Shown piece after piece: positions 41,150-52,600 of a stretch of DNA of 64,000 bases. Under the pieces are notes generated by a model. That model was not told the origin of the DNA, ran no database searches, and saw only the letters and a list, made by a program, of their open reading frames with translations. The translations under genes were made by a program, and so were the position numbers. Source of the stretch: Phoebastria nigripes (lineage: Eukaryota > Chordata > Aves > Procellariiformes > Diomedeidae); NCBI GenBank assembly GCA_035582835.1, contig JAYKAV010001278.1, forward strand, positions 1,033,542 through 1,097,541, written 5' to 3'. Positions within the stretch are counted from its first letter, which is position 1. Every line of letters starts with the position of its first letter.

Positions 41150-41400
41150 TATGTAGGGTAAGGGGAAATTTCAGGCAAATGTGAGGAGGAAAAAGAAACA
41201 ATGGAGAAGGTTCGATGAAAAGGGTTTTATTGAGTCTGGGGCCTTGATTGGAGACCAGGGGATCAAGAGAGGGTTTATAAGCTGTGGGAGGTAAAACTGG
41301 TGAATGACCTGAGGAGAATGGGCCCTGCCCAAAAGTTCTTGGCCTTGGTATGGCATAGTGAGCCAACACGGGTGAGCTATTTCAGTAGGATGAACTGTCA
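41150..41400 (-). mobile_element. Possible LTR relic (TATA and AATAAA pair)
   Basis: On the minus strand a TATAAA (41274-41279) in CTTATAAACCC is followed 43 bp later by AATAAA (41226-41231) in CAATAAAACCC, then a pyrimidine-rich stretch of TTCTCC and TTTCTTTTTCC type. This order and spacing is typical of the U3-R boundary of gammaretrovirus-like LTRs. No target duplication or TG...CA ends could be fixed, and nothing retroviral flanks it. It could be chance. Confidence 0.3.
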
Positions 41401-42301
41401 TCCATAGCTATCTATCCCTCTTTCTCTCTCTTTCTCTGCCTGGAAGAACACTCTTTTAGTTGCCCTATGTGATCTTTTTGCTTTTGGCAATCTCTGTTGT
41501 AAGGGAAAATAAATTGAAAAGCAGTGTCCTTTCCATGTAACAGGTAGCAACAATCCTGTAATCTCTATTTGAAATCTGTTGGTAACTGGAAATAGGAATT
41601 TGATGGTCTTTCTCCTAGGGTTTAAGAAAAGGCACTGGGCTGCCAAGATTAACTCTTGACACTAGTGTTTGTCCTCCTGTGTTCCTTCTGAAATGCATTT
41701 TCTGAAAGAATTCCTGTTACCGTAACCTCAACTTTCTTACTTGCTAATTACTACTCTTAGTAAGGTCAGGTTGTAGGTTGGTTTGTTATCTGGAAAGGTA
41801 TAGAATTAAGATTTCTTAAAGGCTGTCAGAGGCTGAAAAGTATAGAAACAGTTCCAGCAGGGATACATTTGACCAGAACAGTGCTAAGGTCTGTTCTTAT
41901 GGGTCAGCCCTTGTGATACCCCAGAGTAATGAGATTCTGTCAAAGCGTAAGGCTTCTAGCAACTTACTTTAATTAATATATATACATATATATGCATCAT
42001 TTTTATCTTTTCTTAATCTTTGTGCATCTTTAGAACAGGGTGTGAAGGGAAGGCGGGGGGACAACAGGTGAGGGGCACCCTGTTCAATCCCATAGTAATC
42101 CTTGTTTTACACAGAAAGAGGGTAGCAACAAAAGAACTAGTTTAAATGGGGAGTAGCAAGAACACATCTATTGAAGTACATTGTACTAAGGACAATTTTT
42201 AGAAGGTTCTGTGACCTTTGTAAATAATTGGTGTTCATTACTGAAAAGTCAGCTGTGTGTACACGTGACATAAAGTGAATCATCAGGACAACCTGCAGCA
42301 G

Positions 42302-42601
42302 ATGAAGCAGCGGTCAATTCAGCGTGCTTTTTCCTTCTTTGCTGTGTCAACACTAAACTTTATGTTGTTTGTGATCTCTCTTGTGGTCATAGCTTCAAGT
42401 ATGGTAGGTGCCATTCCTGCTTACTGTAAACTGGCACAGCTGAGAAACCAAAGCTCCTGTCACTTAATCCGTAGTGTACATATATACATGTATATGTATA
42501 AAGTGCCAGTTTCTAAGGGAAGGATTTATGTTAAGGATCCTCTAAAACACAATTTCAAAATGACTTATGTCTTTCATGTCTCTCTTAATTATGTACTTTA
42601 A
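42302..42601 (+). other. Open frame of 99 codons with a predicted membrane helix
   Basis: From the ATG at 42302 the frame reads a basic start (MKQRSIQR). A hydrophobic stretch of about 25 residues follows at about 12-38 (including FMLFVISLVVIASS), then a polar tail to the stop. An E-box CACGTG lies at 42262-42267. I do not recognise a family. T-rich random DNA often encodes such stretches, so this is more likely chance than a gene. Confidence 0.12.
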
Positions 42602-44499
42602 AGATGAAGCAGTACATAATTTGCCAAAGTTTTGTTTCCTTAAAGCATTTGCATTTTAGATGTTAAACGTGGAGCTCTTTTTATGCAGCCATTGCAGTAT
42701 GTGCTCATATCTTGTTTTGAACACTAGCACTGGATTTTAATTCTTCTCCTTTCCTGACAGCAGTACAAAATGCAGCTCTAAATTTANGCTGTTAATAAGA
42801 AAACTTGAGACATAAATGACTGTTAGGGCTGGTGCAAAATTATCGGTGTGACAAGCATGCAGTTGTGACTGCAGAGAGGAAATACTGCAAAAGTGGTGGG
42901 TTTAAAGCATGTGCATGAGGCTGCAAATACAGCAATTTGTTTTCTTAAAAATAGCTGCCTACCTAAAGACTGTAGTTGCACAAATAGCTCTGTAGCACGG
43001 AAATGAGAGGACGTGAGTAGGAGTGTTCAAATGTTAAAAATGCGGAGCCATTGTGCTACAAATTATAACTGCCTTAGAGGGCAAGTTCAACAGAGTGACT
43101 CTTTGTACAGACATGAAGTAAGGAATGCTCAAACATGAGGAAGTGTTCAAACATTTATGATTTAATGGGACCTGTCTGAAAGACCAAAGAATAAAAACAT
43201 CTGTATGACTACTGAAACTTTTGTTTGTATGTATGTATGCAAATAATTCATATCATAGATGTTTAGCATGCCTTTAGGTTTTTTGTAGTACTGAAACACA
43301 TGTACCTTACTTCACATCAGGATACCCTGATCACAAGTAAACAGTTGAATGATACTGCTACCACCAGTCGCACATCCTCCTGTCCTGGTGCAATCCCTAA
43401 ATGATAACTGCCAGCTCTAATCCAACTCGGACTTTCCAAAAATAGGAAGCAAATGTTTGTGTACTAATTAAAGAATGAAGAAATGGGACGGATGGCCTTA
43501 AAGGAGAAAAGATAGATCAGGATGTGCAATTATTTATTTTATGTTTATTCATGGCTCTAACTTCTTTTTAAGTTGATCCAAAGGGTTACTATTTCATATC
43601 ATGTAGTGCTATAAACCTGTTTTAAATTGTTGCTCAAGAATGAAAGATTTGGATATCCTTAAACTGCGATACATGTTAAACTCTTAGAACAAAAAGCAAA
43701 AGCAACGTTCAAAATCCAGATAGAAACTAGGTACGTTACAAGCCAGGATACCTGCAGCGTAGCACTAGAGGTGGCTTAGGGGAATGAGGGCTCTCGAGGT
43801 GGGATTCCAGCAGAGCCCTGCTCAGCCCAGGGAGCCTGGCTGGGAGCTGGGCTCACCCAAGGGGCTGTGGCTGAAGATAAGCTTGGAGAGGGTGAGGGCA
43901 GGCATTGGGTTAGAGGTAATATCTCCAAGCATGCGATGAATACATGGGAAAGAGGCCTGAGGCTCACCTTTGTGCCAGACCAGGGAGTGAGAGTGTAACA
44001 AGTGTTCCTGGTCCTGCTAGCTGTATGACATCCTCAGTTGAAGAGCTGGTTGCAGCTGCAATAGGATTTAGTAAGATAATGCTTCAGAAGCACCTCAGTG
44101 CTGGTATTTGGAAGGAAAGGCAGTGACAATTGGAAGGAAATGTTGCTGAGCAAATTATAAAAACAAAAAAAGTCACTGCTATTTGGAGTATTTAGATTAG
44201 GTGCAACAGCAGTGCTCCTTTTTTTGTTTGTTTTCTTTTGATATGCAAAAAAAGAAGAATCCAGAAGAAAAGAGATTCTATTTTGTCAAAATTAGATCAG
44301 TTAAACGTAATTGCACCGTAAGCCCATGAAACACNAGTGAAAAAAGGACCATTTTGAATCGGACCATGAGAAGGGTTAGAAGGGCCACGTTAGCGTAGAT
44401 CTAGCAGGCATAATATGTACAAATTAAAATACATAGCTGGCATATTTCTTTTCTCATCATTATAAACATTCTTTTTTTGTGTCTGGAAATTTTTTGCAG

Positions 44500-44579
44500 A
44501 CTTTCATTTGAGAACCATTTCTGACTAATGTAAAGCTGGCTGCCGGAGTTTGTGCCTACCAACCCGCTACAAAACTAAG
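44500..44579 (+). other. Candidate non-coding exon
   Basis: TTTTTTTGTGTCTGG and TTTTTTGCAG form a strong acceptor ending at 44499. After 80 bases, ACTAAG/GTAAGC is a strong donor. Every frame contains a stop, so if spliced it is untranslated. It lies about 10.5 kb downstream of the CpG block. Confidence 0.3.
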
Positions 44580-45011
44580 GTAAGCTCTAGACTTCAACCT
44601 TGTCATCATGGTGGTGTTGTAGCTGCTTAGATGCTAAAGTACATTTCTTTAGACTAGAGTCTCCTCAGTGTTTCTTTAATGTCAGTGAATTCACAAGTGG
44701 CATAACATAGGTGATAACTTCAGAGCGTACTCCATTTTTATTAGAACACTAGCTTCTTCCAAAGTGTCTTTTGACATTTTAAAGCAAGATTAGAAATAGG
44801 TTCCATTGAAAATACTATCCCTGAAAAAAAAATAATTTTACATCTAAATCAGATGTAAGAGTAATATAAGGAAAGAATATAAGGAGTTTAAGATCTGATC
44901 TACGCCTAAATCTAACACACATGTTAAAAATAAATTCAGGCTTGTCATTTAAGCCAGATTTTAGAAGGTATTGTATTTAGACTCTCCGTAACCAGATATA
45001 TGAGGGCAACC

Positions 45012-45080
45012 TTCAAAGCTCTAACTCCCCTGAGGTCACAGGGAATGACTTGGGGTCAGTATTCTCCTCTGATAAACAGT
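45012..45080. repeat. Degraded palindromic MITE-like relic
   Basis: Contains CTCCCCTGAGGTCACAGGGA with a following TTGGGGTCAGTATTC and CCTCTGATAAACAG. This layout resembles a known archosaur palindrome with core CTCCCATTGACTTCAATGGG and a flanking CACCTCTGAAAATCAG arm. Only one arm is well kept, so the call is tentative. Confidence 0.4.
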
Positions 45081-45706
45081 ATGAGAAGACCTGACGTTAG
45101 GGTACTTGAGCGGCTCTGGCTTCATATAGTGCCAAGATTTTTATTCCTTTTAGACTGTTTTAAGGAAAATCAGCTTCTCTGTCACTTTTCAAAACCTTGA
45201 TCTTAGGCCACATTATTACTGAAACTTAGTAACTTGGCATGTCCTGCTTTTGCTAATCAGGGCTCGAGGAATAAATCATTGCCATTTTAGAAGTACATGG
45301 AAATACTTGGCTAGAAGACACTGCAGAATTCCTATAATGACTATCTGTGGTAGACAGCCTTATGAAGTTCTAATAATATTTTGATTATTCAGCTCTGATA
45401 GTTTTTGAGCACTGGGCTATAAATTAGTGAAATCATAAAAGCTGACATTTTGATTACAGGGGAAAAATCATGTGTGAAACTGAAAAGAAGCATCATCAGT
45501 TCTTTCTCTTCTCTGCTGTAGATATGGGCATCTCTGTAGAACGTCTTCTACAGCAGCCCATAATTAGATATCCATTTTATGTAATAGATGATAAAATGAC
45601 GGCTGGGTGTGGGGAAAAAAAAAACGGGTATTCCAGAGGTGGTCTGAAGAATATGAACTGAGGTGAATATATTGCAGAAGAAAAATCTTTTCTGTTTGTA
45701 TTTCAG

Positions 45707-45757
45707 ATTTTGGATTTACTGCTAAGTTCAGCATCATGCAGATTGACTCTGACAGAG
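45707..45757 (+). other. Candidate small exon, two frames open
   Basis: The acceptor TCTTTTCTGTTTGTATTTCAG ends at 45706. A 51-base segment follows, then the donor GAG/GTATGA. Two of three frames are open throughout: one gives 17 whole codons, and the other contains KFSIMQIDSDR. I do not recognise either peptide. It is a reasonable exon candidate because it lies only 1.1 kb from 44500-44579, but it is unproven. Confidence 0.25.
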
Positions 45758-46276
45758 GTATGATTCAGAGTTGTTACAGTCCACGGAAATGTTTTCCTTG
45801 CTTTTATTAGACTTTTGATCAGTCCTAAATATAGAATTTGGATGGGCTTAAGCAATAGCTTGCAGTAACTTACACAGACATTGTTTCTGGTATTATCAAA
45901 TACTCTAGAAGCCTGATTATGATATACATTTGGTCTCTATTATGCCATGAAGTAGGCATATCAGTTAATTAGCTATCAGCTGCAATTCCTTTGTTTGTAC
46001 AATGTAATTGTTTACCATGAAAAAAATTTTAGGTTATTTGTTTAGATTAACTATTTAAATGTACCTAAAATAAAGTGGCATAGGGGAGAAGTTTGAGATC
46101 ATTCTACTAGTTGCTTAGCAGGCTGATGGAAGGTTGAACTCCAAAATTACTTCTGCTTAAAACTTCTGCAAAGCAACAAAAATTACGGAGTAAATAATTG
46201 AGTGCTCTCTCTGCCTCTAGTTTTCATTTTGTCTTTTTTCAATGAAGCTGCATTCAGAAAAGGTGAAGTTTGTTTG

Positions 46277-46294
46277 TTTTTTTTTTTTTTTTTT
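46277..46294. repeat. Poly(T) tract of 18
   Basis: Uninterrupted T run preceded by TTTG units. Confidence 0.9.
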
Positions 46295-49200
46295 AATAAT
46301 GCTGAATTCAACGTAACATGTGGCACCCATTAAATGTGTCTGAAGTAATTAATATTTCTGGCTTCCTGTTTTACAGAAGATCTGTTGATGTGCATCATCT
46401 TCTTATTATTGACAGTTTATAATTCTGGACTTGACTTACATTGGTGTCATTCACACAAAGCAGCTTATCTGTGCATATCTACCTCTTTTCAAGGTCGGGA
46501 AGATAAATGTATATCTGATAGATCCAGTCTGTATGATTTTTGGCTGCTAATTACAAAACTGTAAGCTTAGTAAACTGGATTTTTGTACAGTTCTGTCTGA
46601 ANAAACCCAGTGAATCCAGAGCAACTGTGAGCTCAGATGCAACTGGGCATTAGCTACAGCTAACTAGTAAAACAGCAGAAAGGGATATCAAGAGACAGGG
46701 TTATAAGGGCTGAATTTTGCTTTCAAGGAGGAGCTTTAATGGCTTAGCAGAAATATCCCCATAATTATCAGTTAAAGCCCTCGCCAAACTCATCACCTTA
46801 CACTCAAAGAATAAAGGCTTCCAAGCATGTTGGACACCTGCCCCATTTCTGAAGTCCTCTTATTTTCAGGGGACATCACAGACCCTTAACTATGAGCAAG
46901 GGGAAATGCATCTGGGAGTAATTACATGCCAAGGATCTTACAGTGTAATGTGATGAAACCTTAGTTTACCACTTTGGGTTTCCAAATTTTAGGTGATTTT
47001 TACAATCAACTTCTTTTTTTAAGGGCTTCTTTCTTGGAGGGGTTATTTAAGAGCTGTCCAGGAGCACTCATTAAAAAGCAGCAAATCAGAATGAAAAGTG
47101 GTAGTCAATCCATCTTGATTTAATATAGTTACCTTATGGAGCATGAGCAGCTAAAGGGTCAACAGCTCTGACACTAACTCTGTCATTAACTCTTCCAGAC
47201 CAGACGACTGAACAATGCTACTGCATCCAGTGCTGAGCACATCAGTCCCAGGAACGAGCACTCCTGGTGACAGCTCCACCACTGCAAACCCATGCTAGGC
47301 TGTGGCCCTGCTCAGAATGGAAAGCCAGGCAAAGACAGCAGAAATAGAAAGGAAATGGGGGTAAAAAGGGACGCAGGTACAGAAAAATGTCTTTCTCCAA
47401 TTTGTCTCACTGGTAACTATGTTCAACTATTCTTCATTAAACTGATGTTTAGTACAGTCCTCCTCAGCCTGCCGAGTATGGATAGAAGGTTTGTGAGCAT
47501 AGCTGATCCGAAGGATTAATCTTCTGATTTCATGTGATTATGTGGTGAAAGGCTAGATGAACATGAGACCACCATGCAAAATGTGAGTGGAATGTTCCAC
47601 GAGTAAGTTTTGTTCTATGGATCTTTCAGTTCTAGGTTACTGTGTTTAAATGTGCTCTGGTCTGGTAGTGAATTAAATCTGTTCCTGGTGGAGTTGTTTC
47701 AGAAAGTTTTTGAAGAAGAATCCTTCATGCCATTTTTTAAGGAAAATATGATGCTGTATAATATATAGCCCAGTTCAATATTTTACACTAAAGCTGGAAG
47801 CATCTATAAACATGTCAAATTTTTTTCCCATAATATCAACAAGTAAGAAATGAAAGGCCAAAGTAAGGGAAATTCTGTAGACTTAAGAACTCTCTTTAAT
47901 ATAAGTTGTTGCTAATAGTGAGGAATTCATTATCTATCTGGGAATGCTCAGCCAACATTCTTACCAAGCATGCTCAAAATGACCTAAAGTTGAAGATTTC
48001 TGTTCATTATTAAGGCAATTAAAAATACTTATGTTAAAACTAAAAGGTGTTAATATGAAAAGTTAAAGCTTTCTGGACCCATTGGAAGCATCATTCAGAC
48101 TCCTGTTAAATTCTGCAGAAGTCTGATGTTTCTAGAGGGCTAAAGGAAAGAAATTTAACTTTAACTTCAGAGAAGGTCTGAATATTTCCCACTACGAAGT
48201 TAAGAAAAAAAATATAACTGTGATGCAAATGTATGTGTCATAAGAATTTGAGTGCTCATAAAATGAAGCTGCTTGCAAGAAAAGTACTATTAAGGCTTTA
48301 AACCAATGAAAAAAACCAGTATAGAAGAGAGGGCTGCTGAAGGTTGTGAAAGGTCACATAATCCATCTCTTTGCCTGAAGGAAGGATAGAAGAATAGTGC
48401 TTTTAGAGCAAACCTTAAGGCAGTATGCTTTACATCTTCATTGGAGCTAATTAGGCCGAAAAATGTAAACCTCTCTAATTCAAGCAAGCAAGACTTTCCA
48501 CCCCTTCCTCAGCTATTTGACACTGATGGTGGCTTATTTGCTCTTCCATGCTAGCAGGNAGCTGAAGAGGACAACATGAAAGATAGGGGAGCCACAATAT
48601 CAGGTCACAGACAAGTAGCCTTGTGCATCACCACTGTAGCTTCAGCGGCAGAAGAGGAGGCAGGTTTGCCCCTTCTGCCTAGCAAATCAGTCACTGCATT
48701 AGTCCTCCCCAAAAGAATCTTCCGTAATTATATAAGCTACCTCAGTTCTTGCAAAAATTTTTATTATTGTCTCTGAATATTATCAGGGTCTTCTCCAGTT
48801 ATTTTTTAATTTAGTTTGCTACCAGATATCTAGAGTTTCCTTATGGCTTTGCATTGGTACTTGTGGTTTCCCTGTAAGCAGCCTGGAGAGGATGGCAGAA
48901 ACACCTCTCAAACATGCCATTCTTGTACACAATTCTTATCTTGCCATTGTCCTCTCAGGACAGGTATTTGGGTAATACATTTTTTTCTTGCTTTCCACAT
49001 TTTCGTCTTTAGAATTGTCATTGACAAGAGCATCTAATGCCATTCCATGCAAATATAAGGAGAAAGGAAATAAATTTTTGCACTTTTGTCCTTGCAGAAT
49101 TCCTGAGAGCAGCAGAGATGGTGAGGAGGATACTAAAGAAAGATAGGCAGACCAAGATAAAACAGCAGCCATTTTCCAGCCGGAGGAGCCTCCTAGCTTA

Positions 49201-50739
49201 GCTAGTAATAGAGACTAAAGTCAAGACATGCTTCTAATAAGGCCAGTATTAACTCACCATAATTAGTTTACCTTACAGTAATGCTAATTCATCATCATGG
49301 CACTGCTATAAATAGAATATCATCAGTTCACATTTTCCAATAAGTTCAATACATTCTGAAATTAAGTAAGGTAGTAAAATTTGTGATTCCACACAGTAAC
49401 ACATAGCAATTACTATTTACCACAGAAACCCCTCTTAATGAATGCAGTATTAGGGGTTAGTACTGATTCTAATTTCAGAAGAGAGATTGAATTTTTCTCC
49501 TGAAATGATCATTTCTATATTTCCAGTATATCTAGGTCAGTGCAGTTGTTTATGTGGAAAATTGACTACTGCATTACATTATCCTATGACGAAAGAAGAA
49601 ATACACTGTGTAGCACTGAAGTCTTTTCACTACTGTACCTCCTCCCATCAGGTAACTTTACAAAGCCTGACTGGCAAACTTGCATAGAAAGCAATGCCTC
49701 TTTTCCACTTAAATAATTTTACTAAGGCCAAAAGGAAGGCTTAAAAAGCCGTTACTCAGGCAATTATAAGAATTTATTCAAGAAGGATATAAATGCAAAC
49801 ATCTGAACTTTTNTAATATATTCAGTTCTGGAATTCCAGTTAAGGTCCGTAAGGATCAAATCTTGCACTTTGCATTTGTAGTAAAAGATTAGGGTTTCTT
49901 TTTAGTTGTTACAGCCTGCGTCTAGTGGTTTTAAGAGCATTCTGCAAATGTTTACAAAGCTGTGAGACTAAAGTAATGATTTGCTTCATTTGCACTGTTT
50001 TTCTTCAACTCGTTCTCTTCAGCTTCTCTGATTCATCTCATTGGATCGTGAAGTGTTGAGGATCTTCTTGGAAAAAATGGACTGTGTGGACCAAAAAGGA
50101 CAACGTTCAAAGATATTAGAAGAGCTGGGTGGCATAGTTCAGCCTTTTCTTAAAGGAAACGAGACACATAAAAAGAGTAGCCTACCATTATAGACAGAAG
50201 CCTTGTAAGGTAAACAAACACATTATAGAAGTGGGGAAAAAAGGTCCACTTCCTCTTTTCAGGGTGAGATAAGGTCCTTGTTTAGACAGGAGAAGCTGGT
50301 GTAGAATAGGTACAGCAGCTTCTGTTAGTCACTTCCCTCATACAGATACATTTTGAAAGGTGAATCAGATTGAGATTGGGTTTGCAAGTGATTTGGGCAC
50401 CTGTGGGGTTGCAGGTTTTGTTTTGTCCTCAGCCGAAAGATACAGCCAAGCTGTTGCATGGCTGGTGGTGATACACTGATGGCATAAACAACAGCAAATT
50501 AGCGTGTACAAGAAATACGATATTCCTCCAAGAAAAAACATTTCCCGGAGTTACTGCAGCTTCCTTGGAGACCTCACTGAAGTAATTCTCCAGGAACTTA
50601 GTAACACCAGTGCAACGTAAAGGCCATCTCAAAGGGTTTCTTGTTCCAGAATCTCTTTGATCCTGAACCCCCTAGATCTTTCAGAGAACTACAGAGCTGG
50701 AAACCCATTTAAACTTTCCATTTGGAATAGCAGTACTCA

Positions 50740-51300
50740 GCTGAACTGACACCAAAGTAAATTGGCAAATTAGCTATGCATTTGTATGCAGTCAGTGCTC
50801 TCACACGTGGGTCACTCAGGGAAATAATGTGGCCTTGCTCAGCAGGCTCGTAGAAGCTCCACTCTGCTATGCTGTGCTGAAAGTAATTTAGATGTATTGT
50901 GTTTCTGGGTCCTCATTCTCCTGTTCCCAAAAGGTATGATTGCTGGTGGAAAAATATTCAAAACTGATATTTTTGAAGGTGTCTTGAGACTTCAAAAGCT
51001 CTTCATTGCCAAGCTGCTGGGAAGCTTGCTTCTCTAAGGAAGTCAGCAGAGAGCAGTGCTACAGAATAAATAGCAGCTCAGCATAACCATTACCTGAAAT
51101 AGATGATATACAGGCAGGAGAAATGCTTAGGCATGTAAGTCATAAAATCGTATAACTCAAACTGGAAAGCAATAGAAACAAATAGAGTGGTAAAAGGAGA
51201 ACAATGGACAAATGCGTAAGTGAAAAGGTGGATCCTGTTAGTAATTTCCGACTCTTTAATCTACCTGTCCCTGGGTTATTTGTCACTTGGTATAAATGTG
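50740..51300. repeat. Unidentified interspersed repeat, copy A
   Basis: This segment is collinear with 62066-62605 in the same orientation. Shared blocks in order: CTGACA(C/T)CAAAG (50746), a TAGAAGCT block with a 12-base identical core TGCTATGCTGTG and a GATGTA end (50851-50896), TTGCTG(G/C)TGG with AAACTGAT (50940), ACTTCAAAAGC followed by GCTTGCTTCT (50990-51035), ACTCAAACTGG (about 51155) and TTGTCACTTG (about 51280). Similarity is high in the blocks and poor between them, so the copies are old. No terminal repeats or coding domain are evident. I do not recognise the family. It could be an old LTR or DNA-transposon relic, or a local segmental duplication. Confidence 0.8.
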
Positions 51301-51880
51301 CATGTTGCTTTATATGTTGTCAGAGTATCATATTTAAGTAACATTTTGGACTATATTGCATAAATGATGTCCCCATTATGGCTGTACTGTATCACAGTAA
51401 CAAATTCGCTATTTTAGCATTCCTGCTTGGATTCCACACTGAAGTTCGTCAGCTACATGACTTTCTTCCTTCATTCATTTTGTCATCAGTGAAAATTAAT
51501 TTTCTTGTATTCTGCCCTTCTTATCACTTTTAGATGAACAGAAACCATCTGCTGGGTAGTGACTCACTGAAAGGAAATGAACATTCTTTCTTACTGCAAG
51601 GTGATATTAGCAACAATAAATCCTCCCATGACCTTATTTATCTATCATTTACTAGTCAATTCACAGTTATGTGTGAAGAGCTGTGATGTATCCTATAATT
51701 ATCTAAAACCAGGTTAGAATACGTTGGGAGAAAACGATGGTCGTTTTTTAGGGCTTCTCTTGCATGCGTGAAAGCTGTTGGGGATCTATTCCATATTTTT
51801 TCAGAATTATGTCTCTATTTAGACACGCTACTTAAACAAACATGTTAAAATTAGTCTTCTTAAAAAAAGAAGTGGGTAGG

Positions 51881-51956
51881 TTTTCAAAAATTCTGGAAAC
51901 CCACAGCTCTCATTGAGGTCAATGAAAACTTTGGGGTACCAGACTTTTCAAAAAGA
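51881..51956. repeat. Palindromic MITE-like relic
   Basis: The centre CATTGAGGTCAATG is an almost perfect palindrome (CATTGA / TCAATG). It is flanked by ACCCACAGCTCT on one side and CTTTGGGGTACC on the other, with outer TTTTCAAAAA and TTTTCAAAAAG. This matches the layout of the element tentatively called at 45012-45080, and is better preserved. Confidence 0.55.
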
Positions 51957-52563
51957 TGACAAATGTCTTCGGGCTGTAGTGACAAGGGGCTCCAGAGACT
52001 TAATGGTGTAGACATTGCCCATCTACTGGAGCAATTACTAACAGAAAACAGTCTGTGCCAGAAGATCTCATTCTATTATATACCTCACTTTGCATTACAG
52101 ATTATGTTCAAACTGCTGATCACATAAAAATTATTCAGACTATAGGAGAGAAGTGACTAACAGAGTAACAGTCATTCTTATTGCACTGGATGGGACATGA
52201 CTGANAGGTATTTGAGAGCTAAGGGGTGCTGTTGGAACATGTTAATAAACCCATTTTTGCATTTCTGTCATCATATCAAGATATCTTTGGCTCATTCTCT
52301 TTGGAAAGATCTAGTGTTTCAAAATCCTGGGTCTGGAAAACCTAGATAACTTTCATATTTTTGGCAGCTACCTTTTAAGAGCAGTTAGGATTCATTCCCT
52401 AATATTTTTCAAATACCAAGACACATTTTGTGGAAAGATACTCTACAAATGCAACAGCTTTGATTTCTAATGAGTAGTAATGCTATCAAAGATTAACGAC
52501 AACAGCTAGTTGTTTGGTTGGTGCCATAAATTAGCCAAACTGTGGGGAGGGAGTTAACAAACA

Positions 52564-52600
52564 TAAAACAAAACAAAACAAACAAAACAAACAAAAAAAA
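52564..52600. repeat. (AAAAC)n simple repeat
   Basis: AAAAC and AAAC units in tandem ending in an A run. Confidence 0.9.

Larger units (their letters stand above)
34011..50739. other. Unique AT-rich non-coding stretch
   Basis: Holds the LTR-like signals near 41.2 kb, one palindromic relic and two candidate exons listed separately. The remainder shows no recognisable gene. Microsatellite-like ATATAC units occur at about 41974-41994. Confidence 0.6.

Noticed and set aside
41010..41369. Minus-strand open frame of 119 codons
   Set aside because: Overlaps the LTR-like TATA/AATAAA signals and has no domain. More likely non-coding relic.
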